NCBI RefSeq assembly: GCF_900130035.1
Contig: NZ_FQXQ01000005.1
Coordinates: forward strand, 110,726 to 174,725
Source: Wenyingzhuangia marina
GTDB taxonomy: Bacteria; Bacteroidota; Bacteroidia; Flavobacteriales; Flavobacteriaceae
Length of the DNA stretch: 64,000 bases
Direction of reading: 5' to 3'
The notes under the pieces were generated by a model. The model worked only from the letters and a program-made list of their open reading frames with translations, ran no database searches and was not told the DNA's origin. This document shows positions 8,541 to 17,199 of the stretch, piece by piece. The translations under genes were made by a program, and so were the position numbers. The stretch's first letter is position 1, and the number at the start of each line of letters is the position of its first letter.

Positions 8541-8574
8541 AAAAGCTCAAAACCATTTGGTTTTGAGCTTTTTT
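8541..8574. terminator. Bidirectional intrinsic terminator
   Basis: Hairpin AGCTCAAAACC (8544-8554) with GGTTTTGAGCT (8559-8569), flanked by A- and T-runs. It serves the ferredoxin gene on the + strand and the DUF1684 gene on the - strand, whose stop codon touches its right edge. Confidence 0.93.
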
Positions 8575-9169
8575 AGTATTTAACGCCTGCTAAAATCTTA
8601 GTTGCTAGGTGATTGTTTTTAGGAGGAACAGGACAAATATAGTTTTTGTTATATGCACAATATGGATTATATGCTTTGTTAAAATCTAAAGTAATATAGC
8701 CCGTATATTCATCAGGAATGGTGGTGTCCATATATCTACCTCCAGGATAAGTAGTTTCCCCGTTACTTAAGTCAGTAAAAGGAATGAATAAATAATTCTC
8801 GTATCCTTTTTTCTTTTTTAGTTCCAGACTTTGATAAATACTTAATTGAAATTCTTTGCCATCAATTTTAAAAGTAGCCAATGCATATTGTTGATACGCT
8901 TCCGAACTTCCTTTGGTATCTTGAATATAGATTATTGGGGTATTGAATGTAAATTCTAATTTGGCTTTTACCTTGTATTTTTCATTTACAGGAAAAAAAG
9001 GTAGCTCTGTAAAGTGTTTTATTTTATTGCGTGGTAAAGGACTTTCGTTTTTGTCTTTAAAATGCTCGTTTAGCTCCTTTCTATGTAGTTTTATTTCGGT
9101 TTGGTAATCTTTGTTCTGAGCAATGCTAAAAGTGCTTAGAGATAAGAATATGATTAGTATTTTGTACAT
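8573..9169 (-). CDS. DUF1684 domain-containing exported protein
   Basis: A 198-residue protein starting with a signal peptide (MYKILIIFLSLSTFSIAQ). The body carries DUF1684 hallmarks: FIPFTDLSNGETTYPGGRYMD, then LDFNKAYNPYCAYN, and finally CPVPPKNNHLATKILAGVKY. Members are widespread in Bacteroidota and actinobacteria but have no established activity. The gene begins two bases after the stop of the methyltransferase gene, so they form a two-gene unit. Confidence 0.88.
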   Translation of the reverse strand: MYKILIIFLSLSTFSIAQNKDYQTEIKLHRKELNEHFKDKNESPLPRNKIKHFTELPFFPVNEKYKVKAKLEFTFNTPIIYIQDTKGSSEAYQQYALATFKIDGKEFQLSIYQSLELKKKKGYENYLFIPFTDLSNGETTYPGGRYMDTTIPDEYTGYITLDFNKAYNPYCAYNKNYICPVPPKNNHLATKILAGVKY

Positions 9170-9171
9170 AA

Positions 9172-9882
9172 TTATGCTTTTGTAATTCTTGCTAAATAAT
9201 CGTAATGATTTCCTTCTAAAATCAGTTCACAATTTAAATTGTTATAAACAGCACAACGTTGTAATGTATTGTAATCTACATAAAGCCAATCAAAAGTTTC
9301 CGATTGATTTTCTTGATAATTCATCCAAAACTGAACTTCTCCATAATAATCTTTAGTAGCATCAATCCAATGATCTCCGTTTTCATCCTCGTACATGTAA
9401 ATAATATCAGAAGAATCTATTAAAATTTGACCGTTTGGATTTAAAAAGGTTGACAAATGCATCAAAAAAGGAGCAAGATTGTTTAGTTTACCACAAATAC
9501 CAGTTCCGTTCATTAATACCAAAATGGTATCAAACTTTTCATCAGAATTGAAATTATAAATATTAGCAACTTCGGCGTTTTTGATACCTCTGTCTTTGGC
9601 TACTTCAATGGCTCCTTCCGAAATATCAATGGCTGTAACTTTTAGATTTTTGTTTTGTAAGTACAAAGCATGACTTCCTGCACCACAACCAATATCTAAA
9701 GTGTTTCCTTTGGCAAGTTTTAAAGCTTTTTGTTCAATGGCTGGCATTTCATTAAAATCTCTTAATAAATAATCTAAAGGAAGTTCATCTTCTTCGGAAA
9801 TTGAAGAGTTGGTAAGTAACTTGTCTTTGGTATTTTTATTAAAATAATAAGCTTTTAAAGCAGTTCCTAAAACGTCTTTCAT
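9172..9882 (-). CDS. Class I SAM-dependent methyltransferase
   Basis: A 236-residue cytoplasmic methyltransferase. Motif I is LDIGCGAGSHALYL, followed by the acidic post-I residue in VTAIDIS, and FDTILVLMNGTGICG in the motif II/III area. An N-terminal region of about 55 residues precedes the Rossmann core. The substrate is unknown. It is the first gene of a unit with the DUF1684 gene and has a good -7 box 20 bases upstream. Confidence 0.82.
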   Translation of the reverse strand: MKDVLGTALKAYYFNKNTKDKLLTNSSISEEDELPLDYLLRDFNEMPAIEQKALKLAKGNTLDIGCGAGSHALYLQNKNLKVTAIDISEGAIEVAKDRGIKNAEVANIYNFNSDEKFDTILVLMNGTGICGKLNNLAPFLMHLSTFLNPNGQILIDSSDIIYMYEDENGDHWIDATKDYYGEVQFWMNYQENQSETFDWLYVDYNTLQRCAVYNNLNCELILEGNHYDYLARITKA

Positions 9883-9901
9883 GGGAATTAATTAGAGGAA
9901 A

Positions 9902-9909
9902 CAAAGGTA
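9902..9909 (-). promoter_or_regulatory. Candidate -7 promoter box (TACCTTTG) of the methyltransferase gene
   Basis: An exact match to TAnnTTTG on the - strand, 19 bases before the start codon at 9882. The leader would be short. No -33 box is recognised. Confidence 0.5.
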
Positions 9910-9990
9910 CTTTTTTTAAACGAATAGCATAGTTTGTAAAATTAGAATGTAATAATTTAGTGAGTATCCCTTATATCGGTTTGGGTTTGT

Positions 9991-9998
9991 TATTTTTG
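9991..9998 (+). promoter_or_regulatory. Candidate -7 promoter box (TATTTTTG) of the DUF5522-DUF4197 pair
   Basis: An exact TAnnTTTG match 19 bases before the ATG at 10018, in the divergent region between the methyltransferase gene and this pair. No -33 box is recognised. Confidence 0.45.
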
Positions 9999-10017
9999 GT
10001 TTTTGAAAAGAGATAAA

Positions 10018-10179
10018 ATGTTAAACATACCACCAGAAGAGGGAGATTTTTATACCAACGAAAAAGGGTACCGTGTTTTTACAGAACAATATCATTTAAA
10101 AAGAGGATATTGTTGTAAAAGTGGTTGCAAACATTGTCCGTATGGTTATGATAAAAAAACTGATTCGTTTAAAAAGTAA
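10018..10179 (+). CDS. DUF5522 small cysteine-rich protein
   Basis: A 53-codon gene found by direct reading. It begins MLNIPPEEGDFY and contains RGYCCKSGCKHCPYGY, giving a CC-x3-C-x2-C cysteine cluster. This matches the DUF5522 family of Bacteroidota, where the cysteines probably bind a metal. Function is unknown. It ends seven bases before the DUF4197 gene and is probably co-transcribed with it. Confidence 0.85.
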   Translation: MLNIPPEEGDFYTNEKGYRVFTEQYHLKRGYCCKSGCKHCPYGYDKKTDSFKK

Positions 10180-10186
10180 ATAGATT

Positions 10187-10897
10187 ATGAAAAAAATAAT
10201 AGTGTTTGTAATGGTTCTTGGTTTGTCTAGTTGTGCAGAATTGTCACAAATCGTAAACAATCTACCTGTAAGTACACAAAATATTAGCAATTTAGATATT
10301 GCTAATGGTTTAAAAGCAGCCTTGAATGAAGGAGTGAGTGATCAGGTGAGTAAGTTAACCAAAGAAAGAGGTTTTTATAATAATGATTTGGTCCGTATTG
10401 CTTTGCCAGAAGATCTACAAAAAATTGATGCAGCCATGAGAAAATATGGTTTGAGTGATTTGGCAGATAAAGGTTTGATTGCTTTAAATGCTACTGCTGA
10501 AGATGCTGTAAAAACAGCTACTCCTATTTTTGTAGATGCTATTAAAAATATGAGTTTTACAGATGCTCGTAATATTTTAATGGGTGATAACAAAGCTGCA
10601 ACCACTTATTTGAATCAAACAACTAACCAAAAATTATATGCTTCTTTTAGTCCTGTGATTAAAAAATCTTTTGATAAAGTTGGTGCTGCTGATATTTGGA
10701 ATACCATTATTACCAAATACAATCAAATTCCTTTTGTAAATAAAGTAAATCCAGATTTAACAGATTATGTAACCACTCAAGCTTTGGATGGCGTTTATAC
10801 CATGATTGCTGTTGAAGAGCAAAAAATTAGAACGGATATATCTGAACGATCAAGTACGCTATTGAAAAGAGTATTTGCTTTGCAGGATAATAAGTAA
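10187..10897 (+). CDS. DUF4197 lipoprotein
   Basis: A 236-residue protein with a lipoprotein signal (MKKIIVFVMVLGLSSCAEL, lipobox cysteine at residue 16). The mature part matches DUF4197: SNLDIANGLKAALNEGVSDQV near the N-terminus, then a long mostly helical region with MSFTDARNILMGDNKAATTYL, and a C-terminal ALDGVYTMIAVEEQKIR. Members are found in Bacteroidota and Proteobacteria; their role is not established. It is probably anchored to the inner face of the outer membrane or to the inner membrane. Confidence 0.88.
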   Translation: MKKIIVFVMVLGLSSCAELSQIVNNLPVSTQNISNLDIANGLKAALNEGVSDQVSKLTKERGFYNNDLVRIALPEDLQKIDAAMRKYGLSDLADKGLIALNATAEDAVKTATPIFVDAIKNMSFTDARNILMGDNKAATTYLNQTTNQKLYASFSPVIKKSFDKVGAADIWNTIITKYNQIPFVNKVNPDLTDYVTTQALDGVYTMIAVEEQKIRTDISERSSTLLKRVFALQDNK

Positions 10898-10927
10898 GAG
10901 TCTTTTATAACGATAAAAACATCTCAG

Positions 10928-10967
10928 CTCCGCTCGATGACCTTAAGATTAAGCCGTTCGAGCGGAG
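10928..10967. repeat. GC-rich palindromic repeat (REP-like)
   Basis: CTCCGCTCGA (10928-10937) and TCGAGCGGAG (10958-10967) are perfect inverted copies around a 20-base loop, in the 108-base gap between convergent DUF4197 and BtuF-like genes. It is far more GC-rich than its surroundings. Similar GAGCGGAGTCGAGA words are common dispersed intergenic repeats in Flavobacteriia (from memory). It may also act as a bidirectional terminator, although no clear U-run follows. Confidence 0.7.
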
Positions 10968-11005
10968 TCGAGAACTCATATTTTAATTTAAATGAAGAGT
11001 CTACT

Positions 11006-11818
11006 TTATTTAAAGGTACTCAATGTAATTCTTTCTCTTAAAGATTTAAAATAATCAAAAGATTTTAAGAGTCTAGAACCAAACCAGCTAAACATTTCGC
11101 CATCTACATAAATAGCACTGGCATGATGGGTAAAACGTCCCATTTCAAACACGTGATTGTCTTTAAAAGGAAAAGGTTCTGAAGAAAAGAACACAAAATC
11201 AGGATCTCCTTCTAATCTTATTCTTTTAGCTTCAATGGTTGGATAAATCTCTTTTTTGTTTTTATAAATATTATCAAATTTATTTAGCGTTAATAAAGAG
11301 TTGATAAAAGTATTATTTCCTGCTGCCATCCATGGATTATACCAAATAAAATAAGCTGCTTTTTTAACTTCAAAATCTTTAATAAACCATTTAAAATCAT
11401 CTAACTTTAAGTTGATTTTATGGTTGATTAATTGGGCATCAACCCTACGGTTTAACATCAAGCCTATTTTGGTAATCATACGAATAGTATCATCGATATC
11501 TTGAACTACTGTTACATAAACTTGAGTGAATTCTTGTAATTGTTTTACAATTTCTGGACTGTTTTCTTCTTTGTTGCAAAAAATGATATCCGGTTTTAGT
11601 TCTTTTATTTTATCAATTTTAGCATCTTTGGTGCCACCAACAATGGTTTTGGTATGTTTAAAATGGACTGGATGTACACAGAACTTTGTAATTCCTACAA
11701 TATTGTCTTCTAGGTTTAAATCGTAAAGAGTTTCCGTAATAGAAGGCACTAAAGAAACAATTTTCTTAGGTGTTTTTTCAAACGTTAATTCGTTACCTAA
11801 ATCATCAAAAAAAGTCAT
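11006..11818 (-). CDS. BtuF-like helical-backbone metal/cobalamin receptor without signal peptide
   Basis: A 270-residue protein of the type III periplasmic binding fold. It has KIVSLVPSITETLYDL near residue 19 and GITKFCVHP shortly after, both typical of BtuF/FecB-like receptors, then IKELKPDIIFCNKEEN. It begins [15 protein letters not shown], with no signal peptide or lipobox, so it appears cytoplasmic unless the start is misjudged. The start overlaps the pyrF stop by one base (TAATG), indicating coupled translation. No ABC permease or ATPase is nearby. The ligand is unknown. Confidence 0.72.
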   Translation of the reverse strand: MTFFDDLGNELTFEKTPKKIVSLVPSITETLYDLNLEDNIVGITKFCVHPVHFKHTKTIVGGTKDAKIDKIKELKPDIIFCNKEENSPEIVKQLQEFTQVYVTVVQDIDDTIRMITKIGLMLNRRVDAQLINHKINLKLDDFKWFIKDFEVKKAAYFIWYNPWMAAGNNTFINSLLTLNKFDNIYKNKKEIYPTIEAKRIRLEGDPDFVFFSSEPFPFKDNHVFEMGRFTHHASAIYVDGEMFSWFGSRLLKSFDYFKSLRERITLSTFK

Positions 11819-12651
11819 TAGGCAATATTATTGTCGGCTAAAATACTAGCCATTTGTTCTTGAAGTTTTTTAGCTTCTATTTGTGCTGCATTGGCAAAAT
11901 CGGTTCCGTTACTAGCATAAATAATTCCTCTAGAAGAGTTGATTAATAAACCAATATTTTCTTTGTTGATACCATATTCGCAAACACCTTCTAAACTTCC
12001 TCCTTGAGCACCAACTCCAGGAACCAATAAAAAGCTATTTGGAGCAATTTTTCTAATTCCTTTAAAGTATTCTGCTTTGGTTGCTCCTACTACAAACATT
12101 AAGTTTTCTGAATTGTTCCATGTTAAAGAAGTTTTAATAACTTCTTTGTACAAAGGTTCTTTGTTGGTTAAATCTTTTCCTTGAAAGTCTAATCCTCCTT
12201 TGTTAGAAGTCAAAGCTAACATAATGGTGAACTTATCTTTAAAGGCTAAAAAAGGTTCTACAGAATCACTTCCCATATATGGAGCTACAGTTACGGAGTT
12301 AAAATTTAAATCTTCAAAAAAAGCTTTGGCATACATGGTAGAAGTATTTCCAATATCTCCACGTTTTGCATCAGCAATGGTAAAAATTTCAGGATAATTT
12401 TGGTTGATATAATTGATGGTTTTGTCTAAAGATTGCCACCCTTTAATTCCATAAGCCTCATAGAAAGCAGTATTTGGTTTGTAGGCAACTGTTAAGTGAT
12501 GAGTAGCATCAATAATTTGTTTGTTAAACTCAAAAATTGGATCTTCTGTGTTTAATAAATGTGATGGGATTTTAGACATATCAACATCTAAACCTACACA
12601 TAAAAAAGATTTTTTCTTTTTAATTTCTCCAACCAAATCTGTAATTGTCAT
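11818..12651 (-). CDS. pyrF: Orotidine-5'-phosphate decarboxylase
   Basis: This enzyme decarboxylates OMP to UMP, the last step of de novo pyrimidine synthesis. The 277-residue protein belongs to the longer (type 2) bacterial group. It shows [13 protein letters not shown] near residue 17, the catalytic [13 protein letters not shown] motif and the phosphate-binding [10 protein letters not shown] segment. An inverted repeat (CTGTA-N4-TACAG, 12679-12692) lies just upstream of the gene. pyrF is coupled to the BtuF-like gene downstream, and the rodA stop lies 67 bases upstream. Confidence 0.95.
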   Translation of the reverse strand: MTITDLVGEIKKKKSFLCVGLDVDMSKIPSHLLNTEDPIFEFNKQIIDATHHLTVAYKPNTAFYEAYGIKGWQSLDKTINYINQNYPEIFTIADAKRGDIGNTSTMYAKAFFEDLNFNSVTVAPYMGSDSVEPFLAFKDKFTIMLALTSNKGGLDFQGKDLTNKEPLYKEVIKTSLTWNNSENLMFVVGATKAEYFKGIRKIAPNSFLLVPGVGAQGGSLEGVCEYGINKENIGLLINSSRGIIYASNGTDFANAAQIEAKKLQEQMASILADNNIA

Positions 12652-12718
12652 CTGTATATTTTTTACCGTTTTTCTAAGCTGTAAAAATACAGATATCCTT
12701 AGAAATAACCATTATTAA

Positions 12719-13996
12719 TTATAGTTCGTACTTTTTAGCAGCATCTAATTTTATAAAAATAAATAGTAACATAGTAAATCCCCATAAAGATGAACCACCA
12801 TAGCTAAAAAAGGGTAGTGGAATACCAATGGTTGGGAACAAACCAATGACCATAGCCACGTTGATTAATACATGAAAAAAGAAAACACATGCTACACCAT
12901 AACCATAGATTCTACTAAATTTAGATTTTTGTTTTTCTGCTAAGTATAAAATTCTAAGAATAAAAGCCATAAATAAAATTACGACTAAAGCAGAACCCCA
13001 AAAACCCCATTCTTCCCCAATAGTGCTAAAAATATAATCGGTGTCTTGTTCTGGTACAAACTTCCCTTGCGTTCTGTCTCCTTGTAAATATCCTTTTCCC
13101 CAGAACCCACCAGAAGCAATGGTTTTAATAGATTGATAAGTGTTGTATCCAATGTCACTAGTATCATCACTTAAGCCTAATAAAATGTTAAATCTATCTC
13201 TGTGTCTTTGTTGAAAAACATAGTGAAATAAAAAATAAACACTGTAAATATATCCACTAACAATTGTTAAAACACCAATAATTTTAGGCCAAACAAAACG
13301 TAATATTTTTTTACGTACTTTAGAAATATACCAAAGAATAATGGCTGTGGTTACACAAGCTCCCGCAATTACATATAAATATCCAAAAACCAAAGTAGTT
13401 ACAAAAAGTACTATGGCCAAGGTTCCGATGATTAAAATATTTGAATGCAAACCTTCTCTGTAAAACAATAAGATAAAAGAAACGTATACCAATGCCGAAC
13501 CAGGATCGGGTTGTAAGGTGATTAAAACGGCTGGAACCATAATAATCACAAATGTTTTTACTTTGTTTACAAAGGGCTTAAAACTAAATTGACGTTCGTT
13601 TAAAAGTCTTGCTAAAGCCAGTACTGTTCCTGTTTTTGCAAACTCAGTAGGCTGAATACTAAAACTACCAATGGCATACCAAGAGGTTGCTCCGTTAATG
13701 TTTTTACCTGCAAGGAAAAGTCCGGCAAGTAATATCATACAAGCCAAATAAATATAGGCAGCAAATTTTTCGTAAAAGCTACTTTCTATAAAAAGTAAAA
13801 AAATAGAAATCACAACAGAAAATCCCATCCAAATAATTTGCTTTCCGTAGCGTGTGCTAAAATCTAAAAGTTCTTGATGATTTTCGGAACTGGATGCAGC
13901 ATATATATTCATCCATCCAAAACAGACGAGTATGATATATATAAAAACTAGTAGCCAGTCTATATGTGGTAATAAGTTAATTCTGTGATTTCTCAA
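12719..13996 (-). CDS. rodA: Rod-shape peptidoglycan polymerase (SEDS family)
   Basis: RodA is the lateral-wall peptidoglycan glycosyltransferase, working with the class B transpeptidase PBP2. The 425-residue membrane protein has about ten hydrophobic helices and SEDS motifs: PTEFAKTG, LQPDPGSALVY, and FVPEQDTDYIFSTIGEEWGF in the extracellular loop, with a conserved GGSSLW near the C-terminus. Its start overlaps the end of the PBP2 gene by 20 bases, so the pair is translationally linked. It is the last gene of the purH-mreBCD-mrdA-rodA run. Confidence 0.95.
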   Translation of the reverse strand: MRNHRINLLPHIDWLLVFIYIILVCFGWMNIYAASSSENHQELLDFSTRYGKQIIWMGFSVVISIFLLFIESSFYEKFAAYIYLACMILLAGLFLAGKNINGATSWYAIGSFSIQPTEFAKTGTVLALARLLNERQFSFKPFVNKVKTFVIIMVPAVLITLQPDPGSALVYVSFILLFYREGLHSNILIIGTLAIVLFVTTLVFGYLYVIAGACVTTAIILWYISKVRKKILRFVWPKIIGVLTIVSGYIYSVYFLFHYVFQQRHRDRFNILLGLSDDTSDIGYNTYQSIKTIASGGFWGKGYLQGDRTQGKFVPEQDTDYIFSTIGEEWGFWGSALVVILFMAFILRILYLAEKQKSKFSRIYGYGVACVFFFHVLINVAMVIGLFPTIGIPLPFFSYGGSSLWGFTMLLFIFIKLDAAKKYEL

Positions 13997-15872
13997 GGGT
14001 TTGTATTGAAAGTTGTTTTTTGTATTCTGCTTCTAATGATTTTTCTATAAGGCTTTGAGAATTCTGTCCCCACCATGTTAAGGAAGTAGTTCCTTTTAAA
14101 TATTTTTCTATCATTAAGCTAGCAATAGGAGCGGCTATGGTAGAACCAAAACCCCCGTTTTCTACAAAAATAGCCAAAGCAATTTTAGGATTGTCTTTTG
14201 GGGCAAAGGCAACAAATATAGAGTGATCTGCTACTTGATATTTTACACCATTTTTTCGAATAAAATTTTCAACTGTACCTGTTTTACCACAAATTTCTAT
14301 GTCCTTTATTTGAACGTGTTTTGCAGTTCCGCTTTTATATACATCAGACATACCGTTAATAATAGGTTCAAAGTTCTTAGCATCAATAGTGGTATGTTTT
14401 TTAGTGGTGTATTTTTCTATCTTAATAGGGTTCCCGTTTATCTTCTTTAGAATATGTGGTGTAAAATAAAATCCTCTGTTAGCTATGGCAGCAATCATAT
14501 TAGCCAACTGAATGGGAGTTGTTAAAATTTCTCCTTGTCCAATAGCATTAGAAATAGTGGTACTGTATCTCCAAGTTTTTCTAGGATAAATTTTGTCGTA
14601 ATATTCGGAGGAGGGAATAAATCCTTTGGCACCAATAGGTAAATCATATCCAAGATAATCTCCCAGTCCAAAACTTTGTAAATGGTTTGCCCAATGCGTT
14701 AGACTCTCTTGTGAGGAATCATATTTTTCAAGTAATAATTTGTAGACATTTGAAAAGTAACTATTACATGATTTTGCTATTCCCAACCTTAAATCAATAG
14801 GTCTACCTGTAATTCCACAATGGCAGCCCATAAAGTTATTTGCCTTATACCCATATCTGTATCCATGGTGACAATAAAATCCTGTATTTGGAGTAATTAC
14901 ATTTTCTTGTAATCCAATTAATCCTTCTACTAATTTAAAAGGAGAACCAGGAGCGTAGGTAGATTGTAACCCCCTATCAAACATAGGTTTGTTTATGGTG
15001 TCATTAAAAAGCATTACAGAGTTTTTAGATCTTTCTCTTCCTACCATTAAATTAGGGTCATAACTTGGGGCGGTGACCAATGCTAAAATTTCTCCAGTAC
15101 TTGGTTCAATAGCTACAATTCCACCTCTTTTGTTGCTCATTAAAAGTTCTCCATAAGCTTGTAAATCTAAATCGATGGTGAGTGATAAATCTTTACCGGG
15201 TTGAGGGAGTGTATCATAAATTCCTTCTTTATAAGGACCTATGACTTTGTTTAATCTATTCCTAAGCTTGTAAGAAACTCCTTTGGTTCCTCTGAGAATG
15301 TCTTCATATTCTTTTTCAATACCCTGTGTTCCTACCAATTCTCCTTGTTCATAGTAAGGATTTTTTCTGGCTAATTGTTCATTTACTTCGTTGATATAGC
15401 CTAAAACATTAGCTGCAGATTTGTGAGGATATTTTCTTAATGATTTACGCTGAATTGAAAAGCCTTTATACTTATGTATTTTTTCTTGTAAATAGGCATA
15501 ATCTTCTTTAGATAATTGACTTAAAAATACTGAAGGGAGCCATGGAGAATAATTTCTAGCTCTGTCCAGTTTGGTAGTGAGATAGTTTTTGTCAATTTTT
15601 AATAAATTACAAAATTCAATAGTATCAAATGCTTTTACCTCGTTAGGGATGACCTTAACATCATAAGTTTGTTCATTAGCTACCAATAATTTTCCATTTC
15701 TATCATATACAAAACCTCGTTCAGGATATGTATAAATACGTTTGATGGCAGATCCACTCAATGAAATTTCATTGCTATCATGATGAACAACTTGTAAGAA
15801 AAAAAGCCTTGCAACAAATATAAATCCTGTAATTATAACTAGTAAAGGAAATAACAGGCTTCTTTTTTTCAT
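13977..15872 (-). CDS. mrdA: Penicillin-binding protein 2 (class B transpeptidase)
   Basis: PBP2 cross-links the peptidoglycan made by RodA during elongation. The 631-residue protein has one N-terminal membrane helix (about residues 8-28), a dimerisation/pedestal domain, then the transpeptidase domain. The catalytic motifs are all present: S310-x-x-K313 (APGSPFKL), S368-C-N370, and K530-T-G532. Its start overlaps the mreD stop by four bases and its end overlaps rodA by 20. Around residues 334-352 it has a cysteine/histidine-rich insert (CHHGYRYG...CHCG) seen in Bacteroidota PBP2 as well. Confidence 0.95.
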   Translation of the reverse strand: MKKRSLLFPLLVIITGFIFVARLFFLQVVHHDSNEISLSGSAIKRIYTYPERGFVYDRNGKLLVANEQTYDVKVIPNEVKAFDTIEFCNLLKIDKNYLTTKLDRARNYSPWLPSVFLSQLSKEDYAYLQEKIHKYKGFSIQRKSLRKYPHKSAANVLGYINEVNEQLARKNPYYEQGELVGTQGIEKEYEDILRGTKGVSYKLRNRLNKVIGPYKEGIYDTLPQPGKDLSLTIDLDLQAYGELLMSNKRGGIVAIEPSTGEILALVTAPSYDPNLMVGRERSKNSVMLFNDTINKPMFDRGLQSTYAPGSPFKLVEGLIGLQENVITPNTGFYCHHGYRYGYKANNFMGCHCGITGRPIDLRLGIAKSCNSYFSNVYKLLLEKYDSSQESLTHWANHLQSFGLGDYLGYDLPIGAKGFIPSSEYYDKIYPRKTWRYSTTISNAIGQGEILTTPIQLANMIAAIANRGFYFTPHILKKINGNPIKIEKYTTKKHTTIDAKNFEPIINGMSDVYKSGTAKHVQIKDIEICGKTGTVENFIRKNGVKYQVADHSIFVAFAPKDNPKIALAIFVENGGFGSTIAAPIASLMIEKYLKGTTSLTWWGQNSQSLIEKSLEAEYKKQLSIQTLEKSQN

Positions 15873-16381
15873 TGTTTTTTTGTTGAGGTAAATATGGATA
15901 AGAAAATAACGACCACAAAGGTAGTAAATAAAGTATTAGTGAACGTTTTGAATAAGATAGTTCCCACATAGGAAACGTTAAAATATTCTAAAACGTATAC
16001 AATAAATTGATGTATAAATGCAAAGGTTAAAATAAGTATTATTTTAGGTAATGTTCCGTAGTTACTATATTTAAAAAGCTTTAAGTTTAAATCTTTATCA
16101 TTAAAAATAAATTTAATAATAGGGAGTCTTACGTATGAAATAAATAAAAGTGCAGCAGTATTTACGCCTCCAGAGTTGCTAAAAATATCTAACAAAATTC
16201 CAAAAAGGAAAGTACTTAGTAGTAAACCTGTAATGTCTTTTCTAAGAGGATACCATATAACAAAAAGCAAGCATATTTGAGGATTGATGTATCCAAAAAT
16301 TCGCATGTGATTTGCAATGAGTACTTGTAAAGGAATCAATAACAAAAAACGACCTAGTATTTTAAAAGAGTCACTATTCAT
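15869..16381 (-). CDS. mreD: Rod shape-determining membrane protein MreD
   Basis: A 170-residue integral membrane protein with about five hydrophobic helices. Sequence is poorly conserved in this family; the identification rests on size, topology and its position between mreC and mrdA. It is part of the elongasome that positions peptidoglycan synthesis. It overlaps mreC by eight bases and mrdA by four. Confidence 0.88.
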   Translation of the reverse strand: MNSDSFKILGRFLLLIPLQVLIANHMRIFGYINPQICLLFVIWYPLRKDITGLLLSTFLFGILLDIFSNSGGVNTAALLFISYVRLPIIKFIFNDKDLNLKLFKYSNYGTLPKIILILTFAFIHQFIVYVLEYFNVSYVGTILFKTFTNTLFTTFVVVIFLSIFTSTKKQ

Positions 16382-17195
16382 TTCTTCGTTTTTCTAGGTT
16401 TTCAATTTCTGTTTTATGTAAGTTTTTAATAATGTAGACATTGCTTACATTTCTAATATCATTAAATAAAGCAATGTTTATTTGTTCGTATCTATTGTTA
16501 CGATAAGTAATGTTAGATACGCTACCAATTAAAATTCCAGCAGGAAAAATACTAGATCTACCTCCTGTAATAATTGTGTCACCAACTTTTAAAACAGCTT
16601 GTCTAGGAATGTCTTTTAGTTGGACTTCTTTTGTTGATTTTCCATCCCAAGAGAGTGTTCCAAAATAATCGGCATTTTTTAATTTTGCGTTTACTTTAAA
16701 ATTGGTGTTTAAAACAGAAATAGCAGAAACATAGTTGTTAGAAACGTTAGTTGTTATTCCTATAATACCTTTTGGATTTACAACAGCCATATCTACATTG
16801 ATACTATCATTTAAGCCTTTGTCTATAGTTAAAAAGTTATTACTCTTGTGAAAATCATTATTAACAATTTTTGCAGGAGTATAAGTGTATTTCTGTTGAT
16901 TTAAAGAGTCAATACTATCTAAAAATATTGTTTTTTTAGGAGTACTAGAATTAATATAATTGATGAGTTTTGTATTCTCCTCTGCTAATATTTCGTTTTC
17001 TTCTCTTAGGTGTAAATAATCTCTAAAAGAGGTTACGTTATTATACAATCCACCTGAAATTTCGTTGGCAGAATTGATAAACTTACTTTTTCTATAAGAG
17101 TGAAATTGAATGGTTAAAAACAATGCAATCAATTCTAAAACAAAAAATAAGAGGAAGCTCCTGTTTTTTTGAATTAAATATAAAATGAATTGCAT
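16374..17195 (-). CDS. mreC: Rod shape-determining protein MreC
   Basis: A 273-residue bitopic protein. A membrane helix lies at about residues 12-30, then a coiled-coil-like region (about 55-95, LHLREENEILAEENTKL), then the periplasmic beta-barrel domain with the conserved NPKGIIGITTNVS and GDTIITGGRSSIFPAGILIG segments. MreC links MreB and the PBP2-RodA complex. It begins four bases after mreB and overlaps mreD by eight. Confidence 0.94.
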   Translation of the reverse strand: MQFILYLIQKNRSFLLFFVLELIALFLTIQFHSYRKSKFINSANEISGGLYNNVTSFRDYLHLREENEILAEENTKLINYINSSTPKKTIFLDSIDSLNQQKYTYTPAKIVNNDFHKSNNFLTIDKGLNDSINVDMAVVNPKGIIGITTNVSNNYVSAISVLNTNFKVNAKLKNADYFGTLSWDGKSTKEVQLKDIPRQAVLKVGDTIITGGRSSIFPAGILIGSVSNITYRNNRYEQINIALFNDIRNVSNVYIIKNLHKTEIENLEKRRNE

Positions 17196-17199
17196 GTGC

